Assembly (NCBI GenBank): GCA_002309155.1
Contig: DBXB01000055.1
Coordinates: 968 to 14,982, forward strand
DNA: 14,015 nucleotides
Direction of reading: 5' to 3'
DNA from: Bacteroidales bacterium UBA1223
Lineage (GTDB): Bacteria; Bacteroidota; Bacteroidia; Bacteroidales; P3
Part shown: one piece after another, positions 13,775-14,015 of the stretch
Position numbering within the stretch: the stretch's first letter is position 1
Layout of the letters: each line of letters starts with the position of its first letter
Position numbers and translations under genes: made by a program
Notes under the pieces: model-generated
What the model saw: only the letters and a program-made list of their open reading frames with translations
What the model was told of the DNA's origin: nothing
Databases searched by the model: none

Positions 13775-13792
13775 GCGGACAAGGATGTCCGC
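13775..13792. repeat. Second short palindrome
   Basis: GCGGACA (13775-13781) and TGTCCGC (13786-13792) form a 7-bp perfect stem around AGGA, 10 nt beyond the stop of the NuoE/HydC-type gene. It lies between that stop and the terminator. Confidence 0.65.
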
Positions 13793-13802
13793 ATTCCAAG
13801 TC

Positions 13803-14015
13803 TTACTTGTACTCGGCTATGATGCCGGGGATCTGGTCGGGGGTCAGACGGCCGTAGACCTTGTCACCAATCATAGCGACGGGGGCGAGACCGCAGGCAC
13901 CGACGCAGCGCAGCGTGTTCAGAGAGAACTTGCCGTCGGCAGTGCATTTTCCGATTTCCACTTTAAGTTCGCGGGCGAAAGCGTCGAGGACTTTCTCAGC
14001 ACCACGCACGTAGCA
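13803..14015 (-). CDS. NuoE/HydC-type [2Fe-2S] thioredoxin-like subunit, C-terminal part (cut by window edge)
   Basis: About 70 residues are visible: CYVRGAEKV at the edge, then VGACGLAPVAMIGDKVYGRL and the C-terminal helix QIPGIIAEYK. This is the C-terminal half of the 24-kDa subunit family, which binds a [2Fe-2S] cluster with two CxnC pairs. The edge cysteine would be the second ligand of the first pair, and CVGAC is the second pair. The family serves complex I (NuoE) or electron-bifurcating [FeFe] hydrogenases (HydC, HndA), passing electrons from NADH or NADPH. Many Bacteroidales complex I clusters lack NuoEFG, which makes a HydC/HndA role likelier, but the neighbours that would decide lie outside. 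The frame stays open to the right edge. A terminator follows it (13737-13766). Confidence 0.9.
   Translation of the reverse strand, partial: CYVRGAEKVLDAFARELKVEIGKCTADGKFSLNTLRCVGACGLAPVAMIGDKVYGRLTPDQIPGIIAEYK

Overview
The window looks like Bacteroidota DNA, most likely Bacteroidales and perhaps Prevotella-like. Four things point there. Several genes have the -33 TTTG / -7 TAnnTTTGC promoter of that phylum. One protein ends in a type IX secretion (T9SS) sorting domain. A TonB-dependent receptor carries the N-terminal carboxypeptidase-regulatory-like domain typical of the phylum. The intergenic regions hold low-complexity arrays. Genus is an inference only.

Layout: (1) 1-2154, minus strand: a small secreted protein, a MORN-like repeat protein, and the N-terminal third of the tRNA-modifying enzyme MtaB, which is cut by the left edge. 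(2) 2352-6219, plus: a conserved non-SusC TonB-dependent receptor followed 16 nt later by an M16-fold protein whose zinc motif is gone. (3) 6411-11065, plus: a Bcp peroxiredoxin with a clear promoter, an M49-like zinc peptidase lipoprotein, a CotH-kinase-like protein with a T9SS C-terminal domain, and a secreted protein carrying only a TonB C-terminal domain. (4) 11074-13643: an AT-richer accessory stretch with an unknown 114-residue protein and a phosphoribosyltransferase-like protein on the minus strand, then a divergent one-pass membrane protein of unknown function. Two near-symmetrical promoters lie back to back, and one of them has no gene directly behind it. (5) 13644-14015: a cluster of hairpins, including a good terminator, downstream of a minus-strand NuoE/HydC-type [2Fe-2S] subunit cut by the right edge.

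Functionally this is mostly envelope and housekeeping biology: outer-membrane uptake, a periplasmic or surface peptidase, a secreted CotH-like protein, peroxide defence, tRNA modification and redox. The most unusual feature is the intergenic DNA. Gaps are filled by short tandem arrays of fixed unit length: 7 nt (GTGAATT/GTGACCC type), 8 nt (CGTTTAAT type) and 10 nt (CCCTTAACTT type). They recur between unrelated genes, and some are arranged as long inverted repeats just after stop codons. The second candidate for novelty is the PRTase / orphan promoter / membrane-protein module.
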